From: Micromonospora echinaurantiaca
Lineage (GTDB): Bacteria > Actinomycetota > Actinomycetes > Mycobacteriales > Micromonosporaceae
DNA length: 64,000 nucleotides
Direction of reading: 5' to 3'
NCBI RefSeq assembly: GCF_900090235.1
Contig: NZ_LT607750.1
Location: 1,562,501 to 1,626,500 of the forward strand
The position numbers and the translations under genes are program-made. The notes beneath the pieces are model-generated. The model saw only the letters and a program-made list of their open reading frames with translations. It had not been told where the DNA came from and did not search any database. Below, one piece after another: positions 33,985 to 42,013 of this stretch (its first letter is position 1; the number at the start of each line of letters is the position of its first letter).

Positions 33985-35541
33985 ATGGTTGCCATCGGTG
34001 GGCCCAGCCGGGCCGTGCCACCTCGCCGTACATGGTCATCCCGGCTCGCCGCCGTCACCGCGGCGGTGGTGGTGGGCGGCCTGCTCGTTGCGGTGGCACC
34101 GTCGCCGGCGTCGGCGGCGACGGTGGACACCAACGCGTGGTACGTGTTGGTGAACCGCAACAGCGGCAAGGCGTTGGATGTGTACAACCTGGCCACGAAC
34201 GACGGAGCGCGGATCACGCAGTGGTCGCGCAACGACGGGAACTGGCAGCAGTGGCAGTTCGTGGATTCCGGTGGTGGCTACTACCGGTTGAAGTCGCGGC
34301 ACTCCGGCAAGGTGCTGGACGTGTACAACTTCTCCACGGCCAACGGTGCCAGCATCGTGCAGTGGTCGGATCACAACGGCACCAACCAGCAGTTCCGGTT
34401 GGCGGACTCGGCCGGTGGTCAGGTGCGGTTGATCAACCGGAACTCGAACAAGGCGCTGGAGGTGCAGGGCGCCTCGACCGCCGACGGGGCGAACGTCGTG
34501 CAGTACGACGACTGGGGCGGGACCAACCAGCAGTGGCAACTCGTACGCGTCGGAGACTCCGGCAACCCCGGTGCCGGCCTGCCGTCGTCGATCCGGTGGA
34601 GCTCCAGCGGGGTCCTCGCCGGTCCGAAGCCGGATGCGGCCCACCCGGACGTCCGGGCGATCAAGGACTACACGGTGGTGCGCCACAACAACGCGTGGCA
34701 GGTGTACGCGACCACGGCGAGCCCTTCGCAGGGTTGGAACCTGGTGCACTTCTCGTTCCCGGACTGGCCGCAGGCGAACGCCGCGACGCACACCTACCTC
34801 GACACCGCCACCCCGATCGGGCGCGGCTACCGGGCGGCGCCGCACATCTTCTACTTCGCCCCGCACAATCTGTGGTACATGGTCTACCAGACCGGGCTGC
34901 CGACGTACTCGACCAGCACCGATCCGAGCAACCCGCGATCCTGGACGACGCCCCGCAACTTCATGAGCAGCGAGCCGGCGATCGTCACCCAGAACAAGGG
35001 CAACGGGGCCTGGCTCGACTTCTGGATGATCTGCGACACCGCCAACTGCTACCTGTTCTCCAGCGACGACAACGGCAACATCTACCGGTCGCAGACGACG
35101 CTGGCGAACTTCCCGAACGGGTTCGGCAACACCCAGTTCGCGCTGCGCGACTCGAACGCCTTCAACCTGTTCGAGGGCACCGCGGTGTACAAGGTGGCGG
35201 GCAGCAACCAGTACCTGCTACTCCAGGAGGCGATCGGTTCCAACGGACGCCGCTGGTACCGGTCGTTCACGTCCGGCAGCCTCAACGGCTCCTGGACGCC
35301 ACACCTGGCCACCGAGTCCAACCCGTTCGCGCACCGCAACAATGTCACGTTCTCCGGGGCCGCGTGGACGCAGGACTTCAGCCACGGTGAGCTGATCCGG
35401 TCCGGCAACGACCAGACCGTGCCGGTCGACCCCTGCCGGCTGCAGTTCCTCTACCAGGGGCAGGACCCGAGCGCCGGCGGCGAGTACATCTCGCTGCCTT
35501 GGCGGATGGGTCTGCTGACCCAGACCAACTCGACCTGCTGA
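33985..35541 (+). CDS. secreted GH62 alpha-L-arabinofuranosidase with N-terminal ricin lectin (CBM13)
   Basis: 518 residues. Signal peptide to about residue 45 (VVVGGLLVAVAPSPASA). A beta-trefoil lectin spans residues ~50-190 with three repeats and QxW-type motifs (WQQWQF, QQFRL, QQWQL). The GH62 catalytic domain follows: SIRWSSSGVLAGPKPDAAHP, RAIKDYTVV (probable base Asp), WLDFWMICD (pKa-tuning Asp) and NLFEGTAVYKV (acid Glu). Removes arabinose side chains from arabinoxylan outside the cell. AAGGAG is 6 bp before ATG. Shares operators with the arabinose import operon just upstream. Confidence 0.95.
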   Translation: MVAIGGPSRAVPPRRTWSSRLAAVTAAVVVGGLLVAVAPSPASAATVDTNAWYVLVNRNSGKALDVYNLATNDGARITQWSRNDGNWQQWQFVDSGGGYYRLKSRHSGKVLDVYNFSTANGASIVQWSDHNGTNQQFRLADSAGGQVRLINRNSNKALEVQGASTADGANVVQYDDWGGTNQQWQLVRVGDSGNPGAGLPSSIRWSSSGVLAGPKPDAAHPDVRAIKDYTVVRHNNAWQVYATTASPSQGWNLVHFSFPDWPQANAATHTYLDTATPIGRGYRAAPHIFYFAPHNLWYMVYQTGLPTYSTSTDPSNPRSWTTPRNFMSSEPAIVTQNKGNGAWLDFWMICDTANCYLFSSDDNGNIYRSQTTLANFPNGFGNTQFALRDSNAFNLFEGTAVYKVAGSNQYLLLQEAIGSNGRRWYRSFTSGSLNGSWTPHLATESNPFAHRNNVTFSGAAWTQDFSHGELIRSGNDQTVPVDPCRLQFLYQGQDPSAGGEYISLPWRMGLLTQTNSTC

Positions 35542-35546
35542 GGACA

Positions 35547-35580
35547 CCGGCGCCCCCGCCTCTCCGGGCGGGGGCGCCGG
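35547..35580 (+). terminator. strong terminator after the GH62 gene
   Basis: Perfect 14-bp GC-rich stem (35547-35560 and 35567-35580) with 6-nt loop, 5 bp after the stop codon. Confidence 0.75.
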
Positions 35581-36047
35581 CTCCGCGTGACGGCCCGACC
35601 GATCTGGTCGGGCGGTCGGTGGCCCCGCCCGACGATCATGATCGTGCGCGGCGGTCCGGGCGGCACCGCGTGGCCGTGGACGGTCGTCCCGGCTCGGTGC
35701 CGCCGGTGGTCGGTGAACGACGGGCGACGCCCACGGACCGCCGCCTGGCGCTCTCCTCGGCATTTTTCCGCAACTTCGGAAAGCGCCGTAAAATCGACCT
35801 CCATGCGTCGCCGGCGGCGCGACGAAAAATGGTGTCCGTCAATTATTCGGCCCCCCGGAAACGGCACACTTCCGGTGGGTTCGGCCGCGCCGGGCCCGGC
35901 GGGACCGCTGGCGTAGACTGTCGGCGATCAATTATCGGCCGCTCGGAAGAACCGCCGTGGCGGCTGCGTGAGCGATTCGCGCCACCCGGCCGGTTTCGGC
36001 CGATGCCGGCCCTGGGGCGGTCGCCGCAGGCACGTGGGGAGAGTGAG
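35581..36047. promoter_or_regulatory. leader region of the LacI-family regulator gene
   Basis: Unusually AT-rich patches for this genome lie at 35760-35870 and 35920-35940. A TAGACT -10-like hexamer sits at 35914-35919. A near-repeat occurs twice: TCAATTATTCGGCC (35839-35852) and TCAATTATCGGCC (35928-35940). No copy of the TGTKANCGNTMACA palindrome is evident. I see no gene in this stretch. Confidence 0.4.
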
Positions 36048-37058
36048 GTGGCCGTGCGCGGTCCTGCGATGACGGACGTGGCGCGCCTCGCCGGCGTCTC
36101 CCACCAGACGGTGTCCCGGGTTCTCAACGGCCACCCGAACGTGCGCGAGCAGACCCGGCTGCGGGTCCAGGCGGCGATCGCCGAACTCGGCTACCGGCCG
36201 AACCGCGCCGCCCGCGCGCTGGTCACCGGCCGATCCCAGGTGATCGGCGTGGTGGCACAGAACACCACCCTCTACGGCCCGGCCTCGCTGCTGGCCGCCC
36301 TCGAACAGGCCGCTGCCGAGGTCGGCTTCGCGGTCAGCGTCGGCAGCGTGCGCGACCTCGATCATCGGTCGATCTCGGCCGCGGTCGAGCGGCACCTGGC
36401 GCACCGGGTCGCCGGCATCGTGGTGATCGCCCCCGTCGAGTCGGCCGGGGAGGCCCTCGAACGGCTGCCCCACGACGTGCCCCTGGTGACCGTCGACGGC
36501 GATCCTCGACGGCCGGTTCCCCTGGTGACGGTCGATCAGGTCGCCGGTGCCCGAGCCGCCACGCAGCACCTCCTCGACGCCGGGCACCGGACGGTCTGGC
36601 ACGTGTCCGGGCCGTCGGACTGGTTCGACAGCGCCGGGCGGATCGAAGGATGGCAGGCGGCCTTGCAGATGGCCGGCGCCGAGGTGCCGCCCCTGGTGCC
36701 GGCGGACTGGTCCGCGGCGGCCGGGTACCGGTGCGGGCAGATGCTGGCCCGGATGCCGGAGGTCACCGCGGTCTTCACCGCCAACGATCACCTGGCTCTC
36801 GGTGTGCTGCGGGCCCTGCACGAGCACGGCCGGCGGGTGCCGGACGACATCAGCGTGGTCGGCTTCGACGACGTACCCGAGGCGGCCTACTTCATCCCGC
36901 CGCTGACGACGGTGCGGCCCGATTTCGCCGCGGTCGGTCGGGCGAGCCTGGAGCTGCTGCTGGCCCAGCTCGAGTCGGACGCCGTCGGCCCGCTGAGGCG
37001 GACCATCGCACCGACCCTCATTCCGCGCAGCAGCGTCGGCGCCCCGCCGCGTCGCTGA
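36048..37058 (+). CDS. LacI-family repressor, candidate arabinose regulator
   Basis: 336 residues, standard LacI length. HTH near the N-terminus: MTDVARLAGVSHQTVSRVLN, then hinge GYRPNRAARALVTGRS. The effector domain has the periplasmic-binding fold (GVVAQNTTLYGPASLLAALE; AVFTANDHLALGVLRALHEH; ISVVGFDDVPEAAYFIPPLT). GTG 36048 is chosen because GGGGAG lies 6 bp upstream. Placed next to GH62 and the ara operon, it probably binds the four palindromes described there and is released by arabinose or a related sugar. No palindrome copy precedes its own gene. Confidence 0.9.
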   Translation: MAVRGPAMTDVARLAGVSHQTVSRVLNGHPNVREQTRLRVQAAIAELGYRPNRAARALVTGRSQVIGVVAQNTTLYGPASLLAALEQAAAEVGFAVSVGSVRDLDHRSISAAVERHLAHRVAGIVVIAPVESAGEALERLPHDVPLVTVDGDPRRPVPLVTVDQVAGARAATQHLLDAGHRTVWHVSGPSDWFDSAGRIEGWQAALQMAGAEVPPLVPADWSAAAGYRCGQMLARMPEVTAVFTANDHLALGVLRALHEHGRRVPDDISVVGFDDVPEAAYFIPPLTTVRPDFAAVGRASLELLLAQLESDAVGPLRRTIAPTLIPRSSVGAPPRR

Positions 37059-37188
37059 GCCCACGAGCCCTGACGCGGGTGATCAATCGCCGGCCGCCGG
37101 GCGGTGCCGGACGTCCGGCGTGGACATCGCGGTCTGGGCGGTCCTGAGGATTCGGTCGGCACCGACCGGCCGATCTGGACGGTGGGTG

Positions 37189-37234
37189 TTGTCATGCCAC
37201 GACACGGTGCTAAGGTAGCTGCATGCACATGCAG
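37189..37234 (+). promoter_or_regulatory. marR promoter and operator overlapping a leaderless start
   Basis: TTGTCA (37189-37194), 16-bp spacer, TAAGGT (37211-37216). The ATG at 37223 falls where transcription should start, so the mRNA is probably leaderless. The near-palindrome TGCATGCACATGCA (37220-37233) covers the start site and suits autorepression. An almost identical element precedes the SMR genes. Confidence 0.6.
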
Positions 37235-37702
37235 TTATCGACACCCGGAGTCGCCGCTGCGGGTGTCGTGAGTCCGGCCTGGTCGCAGGTCGCGGCCTTC
37301 GCCTCCGCTGTCGATGCGAGTCTGGGCAGGTGGCTCACGGACGCCTACCGGGTCGGCCTGACGGAGTACCGCGCGCTGGTGTACCTCAGTCAGGCCGCCG
37401 ACAAGGAGCTGCGGGTCAACGACCTTGCCCAACGGGTCGGCCTGAACCAGAGCTCCGTCACCCGGCTGGTGAGCCGGCTGGAGGCGAAGGGGCTGACGCG
37501 CCGCGACGTCTGCCTGGACGACGGGCGCGGGGTGTACGCGGTCATCACCGAGCAGGGTGAGGCTCTGCTCAAGCAGGTGCGGGGTCCCTACGAGCAGCGG
37601 GTGCGGGAACTTCTCGGCAACGTCGGAGTGCACTTCCCGCAGTTGGATGCGCGGCAGCTGGGCCAAGCCCTGGGTGACATCGGTCGCCTGCTCGCTCCCT
37701 AG
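37223..37702 (+). CDS. MarR-family repressor of the SMR exporter
   Basis: 159 residues. MarR fold: VNDLAQRVGLNQSSVTRLVS recognition helix near residues 70-90, wing RRDVCLDDGRGVYAVITEQG. The first codons lie inside a palindrome (TGCATGCACATGCA), and no Shine-Dalgarno is present, so it appears leaderless and autoregulated. A second ATG two codons in is an alternative. The SMR pair downstream is the likely target, with the ligand probably a cationic compound. Confidence 0.88.
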   Translation: MHMQLSTPGVAAAGVVSPAWSQVAAFASAVDASLGRWLTDAYRVGLTEYRALVYLSQAADKELRVNDLAQRVGLNQSSVTRLVSRLEAKGLTRRDVCLDDGRGVYAVITEQGEALLKQVRGPYEQRVRELLGNVGVHFPQLDARQLGQALGDIGRLLAP

Positions 37703-37717
37703 TGGGTCGGTTGGGTG

Positions 37718-37760
37718 TTGTCGCAGCCCGGTCAGGTGCCGAAATATGCATGTACATGCA
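37718..37760 (+). promoter_or_regulatory. SMR-pair promoter with perfect MarR operator
   Basis: TTGTCG (37718-37723) and AAATAT (37742-37747, 18-bp spacing) form a weak promoter. TGCATGTACATGCA (37747-37760) is a perfect 14-bp palindrome differing by one base from the marR element. It lies 24 bp before the GTG of the first SMR gene. Confidence 0.6.
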
Positions 37761-37783
37761 GCAGATACGACGAAAGGATCATC

Positions 37784-38104
37784 GTGAGCTGGCTCCATCT
37801 GGGAATCGCCGTCATCTTCGAGGTCGCGGTCGGCCTCTTCGCCAGCAAGGCGCAGGGCTTCACGCGCCTGTGGTGGACCATCGCCACCCTGGCCAGCGGC
37901 GCGATTGCGACCTTCTTCCTCAGCCTCGCGCTGTTGACCTTCGACGTCGGCGTCGGCTACGCGATCTGGACCAGCGTGGCCGGCGTCGGAATCGTGGTCG
38001 TCGGCGCGCTCTTCCTCGCTCAGCGCCTCAACTGGAAGAAGGCGCTCGGCATCCTCATCGTCATCGGCGGCGTGGTCGGGCTGCAGCTCAGCGGCGCCGC
38101 GTGA
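37784..38104 (+). CDS. SMR-family multidrug/guanidinium exporter subunit A
   Basis: 106 residues, four TM helices. The conserved glutamate of the first helix is present (HLGIAVIFEVAVGLFASKA, Glu ~12), plus the GVGYAIWTSVAGVG motif of helix 3. GTG 37784 follows AAAGGA. Works as one half of an antiparallel pair, probably with the next gene, exporting small cations in exchange for protons. Confidence 0.9.
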   Translation: MSWLHLGIAVIFEVAVGLFASKAQGFTRLWWTIATLASGAIATFFLSLALLTFDVGVGYAIWTSVAGVGIVVVGALFLAQRLNWKKALGILIVIGGVVGLQLSGAA

Positions 38105-38141
38105 CCCGCGTCCCATCCACACCACACGAAGGACTGATTCG

Positions 38142-38546
38142 ATGACCGTGACGACGACCATGAACGACTCGAAGAAGGCCGGCCCCTGGCTCGTGCTTCT
38201 CCTCGCCGGCACATTCGAGGTCGGCTACGCGCTCAGTGTCGGCGGGAGCCAGGGGTTCACCGTCCTCGGCTGGTCGATCTCCGCTGTCGTCTTCTTCCTC
38301 CTGACGTTGTTCTGCCTCAGCGTGGCACTCAAGAGCATCGACGTCGGGATCGGCTACGCCGTCTGGGCGGGCATCGGCGCCGTCGGGGCCGCGCTGTTGG
38401 GCCCGGTGTTCTTCGCCGAGTCGCTCACCCCGGTTCGCGCGGTCTGGCTGGCCGTGATCATCGGCGGGGTCGTCTGGCTGAAGCTCGCCGACAGCCCGGC
38501 GCTCGACGTACGACAGGCCGCGACCCCGTCCGACGCCATGCAGTGA
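38142..38546 (+). CDS. SMR-family exporter subunit B
   Basis: 134 residues, four TM helices. LVLLLAGTFEVGYALSVGG holds the active-site glutamate and GIGYAVWAGIGAVGAALLG is the SMR helix-3 motif. A polar N-terminal extension and a C-terminal tail distinguish it from subunit A; such length asymmetry is typical of heteromeric SMR pairs (EbrAB, YkkCD, SugE types). GAAGGA lies upstream. Confidence 0.9.
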   Translation: MTVTTTMNDSKKAGPWLVLLLAGTFEVGYALSVGGSQGFTVLGWSISAVVFFLLTLFCLSVALKSIDVGIGYAVWAGIGAVGAALLGPVFFAESLTPVRAVWLAVIIGGVVWLKLADSPALDVRQAATPSDAMQ

Positions 38547-38650
38547 GCGCTGGTCGAAGCGGAGGGTTGGTCGTCATGGCCGTAGGGTCCGTGCCGGATT
38601 CGGTCAGAGTCGTTCGTCGACGGTGGTGACCCGTCGGCGGTGACTGCGGT

Positions 38651-38694
38651 GGGAGGGCCCCCTTCCAGGCTCCCGCCTGGAAGGGGGCCCTCCC
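38651..38694. terminator. perfect 19-bp hairpin between SMR genes and convergent aminotransferase
   Basis: Arms 38651-38669 and 38676-38694 are exactly complementary with a 6-nt loop. It lies between genes that converge (SMR ends 38546, aminotransferase ends 38728), so it can terminate both. The near-palindromic GGGCCC-type arms could also belong to an interspersed repeat family. Confidence 0.65.
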
Positions 38695-38727
38695 GTGTTC
38701 AGCCAGGAGTCGGGGCCAGGTCGGCCG

Positions 38728-39531
38728 TCACGGCGAGGTCGGCGGTTCGGCCTGGTACGCCCGGTGCAGCAGCGCCAGGAAGGACGGTGCTTCCGGCAGC
38801 GGCACCGAGCCGATCCGATGAACCGCCACACCCGGCGTCCACGAGTTCATGACCACGGCCCCGGCCAGCGCCGGCAGGTCGGCAAGGGTGACCTCCTGGA
38901 CGCGCTGGGGGACACCGAGGCGATCCAACTGCCGGCGGACGATGCCCATCGTGGTCCCGCCCAGCATCTCGGCCGCGGGCCACACCACCGCGGCGCCGTC
39001 CCAGAAGGCCAGGTTCCAGATCGACCCTTCGCTGAGTCGACCCCGGCGGTCAACGAAAGCGACGTCGTCGAAGCCCTGTCCAACGGCCTGACGGAGGAAA
39101 TACGTCTTCCCCACCTCGCCGACATGCTTCACGGCCGGCAGGACCCGTTCGTACTCGACCGTCGCCAGCGTCAGCGGGCCCGGCGGCCCGGACGCGGCCG
39201 GCCCGGTGCGGACCAGCACTTCCGGCTCCGCATCAGGCCGGGCCGCGGTGAACTCGCCCGCCGGCGAGTACACCGTGGCGAGCAGCGAGAGGTCATCAGG
39301 ACCGGCCTTCAGCGCCGTCCGCAGGTAGGAGCGGACCCGATCATCAGGCAGAGCCTGACCGAACATCTCCATCGAGGCGAGCCGTAGCCGGTCCAGATGA
39401 AGGTCGAGGCCCCGGACCCGGCCTCCGCGTACCTGCATGGCGGTGAAGTGGGCATAGCCCGCGAAGGCGAGCGGCGTCAACTCCTCGGCGGTCGCCGCAC
39501 GGCCGTTACGTTGAACAACGAAGGAGGTCAT
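38728..39531 (-). CDS. class IV aminotransferase-like PLP enzyme
   Basis: 267 residues, fold-type IV (branched-chain aminotransferase/ADC lyase group). FTAMQVRGGRVRGLDLHLDR is the N-terminal conserved segment. KHVGEVGKTYFLRQA carries the candidate PLP lysine region, DDVAFVDRRGRLSEGSIWNL the glutamate/asparagine PLP motif, and GTTMGIVRRQLDRLGV the phosphate-binding turn. Substrate unknown. Divergent from a MerR regulator across a dyad that may control it. Confidence 0.85.
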   Translation of the reverse strand: MTSFVVQRNGRAATAEELTPLAFAGYAHFTAMQVRGGRVRGLDLHLDRLRLASMEMFGQALPDDRVRSYLRTALKAGPDDLSLLATVYSPAGEFTAARPDAEPEVLVRTGPAASGPPGPLTLATVEYERVLPAVKHVGEVGKTYFLRQAVGQGFDDVAFVDRRGRLSEGSIWNLAFWDGAAVVWPAAEMLGGTTMGIVRRQLDRLGVPQRVQEVTLADLPALAGAVVMNSWTPGVAVHRIGSVPLPEAPSFLALLHRAYQAEPPTSP

Positions 39532-39547
39532 ATCGCAAACGTAGGAT

Positions 39548-39563
39548 CTGACACCGATGTGAG
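39548..39563. promoter_or_regulatory. candidate MerR operator
   Basis: CTGACACCGATGTGAG is an imperfect dyad (CTGACA/TGTGAG) in the 64-bp spacer between the divergent aminotransferase and MerR genes. GAAGGAG (39517-39523 region) and GGGAGG (39580-39585 region) are their ribosome sites. Confidence 0.4.
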
Positions 39564-39595
39564 GTTCAAGCGCGGATGAGGGAGGTCACACGGGA

Positions 39596-39967
39596 ATGAA
39601 GATCGGGGAACTGGCTCGCGAGACCGGCGTCAGCCCACGCCTCCTGCGCTACTACGAGGAGCAGGGACTGCTCACCTCGTACCGCGTCGGAGGTGGGCAC
39701 CGGCGGTACACCGATGACGCCCCGGTCGTGGTCGGCCACATCAGGGCGTTGCTCGCCGCTGGCCTGCCCACCAGCGTCATCCGCGAGGTGCTGCCCTGCG
39801 TAGAGGGTCCGGGCCCAGAACTGGAGCACTGCGCGGCGCCTACCCTGCGGGAACAGCTCCGTGGCCTCGACGACAAGATCTCGACGCTCCAGAACGCCCG
39901 GTCCGCACTCGCCGCGCTCCTCACCACCACCGCCCGCGCGGCCGACGCGCGGTCAACCGCCCGATGA
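39596..39967 (+). CDS. MerR-family regulator
   Basis: 123 residues. N-terminal MerR HTH: MKIGELARETGVSPRLLRYYEEQGLL with wing GGHRRYTDDAPV (motifs split), then a long dimerisation helix (EQLRGLDDKISTLQNARSAL). A single Cys pair region (LPCVEG; EHCAAP) in the effector part may or may not bind metal. Probably acts on the divergent aminotransferase gene by twisting a long-spacer promoter. Confidence 0.88.
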   Translation: MKIGELARETGVSPRLLRYYEEQGLLTSYRVGGGHRRYTDDAPVVVGHIRALLAAGLPTSVIREVLPCVEGPGPELEHCAAPTLREQLRGLDDKISTLQNARSALAALLTTTARAADARSTAR

Positions 39968-40083
39968 CGCGACGATCACGGGCTGCCGGGACGTGATCCA
40001 CCACGTGGACTCCTCGGCACCGATGAGTTTCGGAGGGCTGACTGGTCTGCCTCCGTGACAGCCGACCGTTCAGGAGAGTTCCG

Positions 40084-40443
40084 ATGACCTCGATCCAACC
40101 CGTCGTCAGCACGCCCGACCTGCCCCGCCTGCGCAGCTTCTACGAGAAGGTGCTCGGCGCGATACAGACCCTGCGCGTACCCGAGGAGGGCCCGGAGTTC
40201 TACGTCGAGCTGCGGATCGGCGACACCGCGCTCGGCCTCGTGCAGAAGGATGACACCCAGATCGGCGCACCGGTCCGGATCATCCTCAGCGCGGACGTCC
40301 CGGACGTCGACGCGCTGCTGCCCGAGGTCGAGTCGGCCGGCGGCGCCGTGCCCGGCCAGCCCAACGACATGCCGTGGGGCCAGCGGGTCGCGCACGTGCT
40401 CGACCCCGACGGCAACATGCTCAACCTGACCAAGTGGCTGTAG
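40084..40443 (+). CDS. VOC-family (glyoxalase-like) protein
   Basis: 119 residues, two beta-alpha-beta-beta-beta modules: SIQPVVSTPDLPRLRSFYEK and later PNDMPWGQRVAHVLDPDG with NMLNLTKWL. The closing DPDGNxLNL is a VOC signature. Could be an antibiotic-resistance-like or metabolic enzyme; metal ligands are not all conserved. Ribosome site AGGAGAG at 7 bp. Confidence 0.88.
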   Translation: MTSIQPVVSTPDLPRLRSFYEKVLGAIQTLRVPEEGPEFYVELRIGDTALGLVQKDDTQIGAPVRIILSADVPDVDALLPEVESAGGAVPGQPNDMPWGQRVAHVLDPDGNMLNLTKWL

Positions 40444-40465
40444 CCGGCAGGTGAGCCGACCCCGG

Positions 40466-41152
40466 CTACCTGGCGGGCTGCCGGCGCACCATCTCGGTGA
40501 TCCAGACGGGCGCGAACGGAGACGTGCAGCCCGGGGACGTCGGGTAGTCCTTGAGCACCTCCAGGCGCTCGCCGATGTCGATCGCGCGGGCGCGGTGCTC
40601 GGCGTGCTCGATACCGATCTGGGCCAGGCAGTGGTTCATCGCCCATTGCAGGCGATCGGGGGCGTCTCGCATCTCCGCCTCGATGACGTCGAGCAGACCT
40701 GCGAGGTCGAGGCCCTCGGGCTTCTTCGCCACGCGTTCGGTGGTCAACGCCCAGCCGGCGCTCGCGACCACCGGATCCGGATCGGCGAACCAGGCCAGGC
40801 GCAGCTCCTCGGCGTGCGGGTTCTTCTTCACCACGTAGTTCACGAGCCAGTCGTGCACCTTGGGTGTGCGCGCCTCGCGCACCATGACGTCCAACTCGTC
40901 ACGCGCGAACGCCTTCGGCCGGCAGATCAGGATCGCCAGCAGTCGCGCCGCGGTGTCACCGGTCGCCCAGAGCTGCCGCGCGAGTTCCTGCTGCGTCTTG
41001 AGCCGCTTCGCGAGGGCACGCAACCTGCCGAGGTTCACACCGTGATCGTCACCGTGCTTCTCGTTGACTTCGCGTGCCTTCGGGTCCTCGAGCGCGGCCA
41101 GCTCGGCCATCACCTCGGCCACCGTCGTCCCGTCCAGCGTCGTCCCGGCCAC
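40466..41152 (-). CDS. AlkD-like DNA alkylation repair protein
   Basis: 228 residues, all-helical HEAT-like repeats. LWATGDTAARLLAILICRPK, WLVNYVVKKNPHAEELRL and the C-terminal GCTSPFAPVWITEMVRRQ are recognisable segments of a conserved actinobacterial group annotated as DNA alkylation repair. The GTG at 41152 is preceded by AGGAGG at 5 bp. Repair of alkylated bases is assumed from the family, not shown here. Confidence 0.82.
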   Translation of the reverse strand: MAGTTLDGTTVAEVMAELAALEDPKAREVNEKHGDDHGVNLGRLRALAKRLKTQQELARQLWATGDTAARLLAILICRPKAFARDELDVMVREARTPKVHDWLVNYVVKKNPHAEELRLAWFADPDPVVASAGWALTTERVAKKPEGLDLAGLLDVIEAEMRDAPDRLQWAMNHCLAQIGIEHAEHRARAIDIGERLEVLKDYPTSPGCTSPFAPVWITEMVRRQPAR

Positions 41153-41336
41153 CTCAGCCTCCTGGTTTATCAGGCGCAGGATGCAGCCTACGACGCAGGT
41201 CGACCTTATGTCGTCCACGCCGGGCCGGCGCCGGGCGCTGGCCGTCGAGGCTCCCGCACAACTGCGGCCAGGTCACCACGCGCACGGTGGGAATCCAGGT
41301 CGCGGCCGTGCCGGGCGGGATCGTACGGTGGGCGGC

Positions 41337-41999
41337 GTGTCCGAGGACGGCTTCCCGAACGATGTCAGTGGCGACTTCGAGGTCCACATCACCGTGCACG
41401 AGTGGAACGCCGGCGAGCTGGCAGGCTTCGCCGCGGAGCACGGGTTGAAGTACACCCACGTGGTCTTGGACCAGGGCGAGAAGCCGTCACAGCCCATGCT
41501 GACCCTGACGGGATCCGGCCCGCTGCACCGGCAGCGCGATGTCGCCGACCAGTGGACCGCTCGGTTGCGGGCCGCCGGTCTCGGCGTCGCGCGGGTCAAG
41601 ATCGAGGCCGCGCCGTGGTGCGACGGTGTGCCGGTGACCGACGGGGACGCCGCGGCCCAGCCGGCCGGACGGTATTTCGAGCACCACGTCAAGCTGCTGT
41701 TGCCCGCCGGTGTCTCCGCGCTGGCGACGGCATCGACGGTGGCGGAGCGGCACGACGCCCGGCTGTCCCGCAACGCCCGGCGGGCGCGGGATGACGGGCG
41801 GCAGGAGCGGTTCGTCACCCAACGGTGCCACCGGGTGGGCCGCGCCACCGCGCGCGCTCGTCTCGATGACCTCGTCGCGGCTCTGCGGAGCACCGGCCTG
41901 GAGATCGTCGCCGTCGAGCAGGAGTACGTCGTCTTCGACGACCGTATCGAGCTCGACGCCGGCTGGCTCGCCCCGGCCGAGCCGGACCGATCGCACTGA
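41337..41999 (+). CDS. uncharacterised duplicated alpha/beta protein, partner of the NTase
   Basis: 220 residues. Two copies of an alpha/beta unit can be seen: the first starts DFEVHITVHEWNAGELAGFA and continues KYTHVVLDQGE and LTLTGSG; the second starts YFEHHVKLLLPAGVSALATA and continues with basic RLSRNARRARDDG, FVTQR and IVAVEQEYVVFDD. Both units open with a strand carrying a F-E-x-H motif. I do not know the family. GTG 41337 is assumed; the upstream frame is low-complexity. The next gene begins 14 bp after the stop with its own GGGAGG, so the pair is an operon. Confidence 0.7.
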   Translation: MSEDGFPNDVSGDFEVHITVHEWNAGELAGFAAEHGLKYTHVVLDQGEKPSQPMLTLTGSGPLHRQRDVADQWTARLRAAGLGVARVKIEAAPWCDGVPVTDGDAAAQPAGRYFEHHVKLLLPAGVSALATASTVAERHDARLSRNARRARDDGRQERFVTQRCHRVGRATARARLDDLVAALRSTGLEIVAVEQEYVVFDDRIELDAGWLAPAEPDRSH

Positions 42000-42013
42000 C
42001 CAGGGAGGAAACG

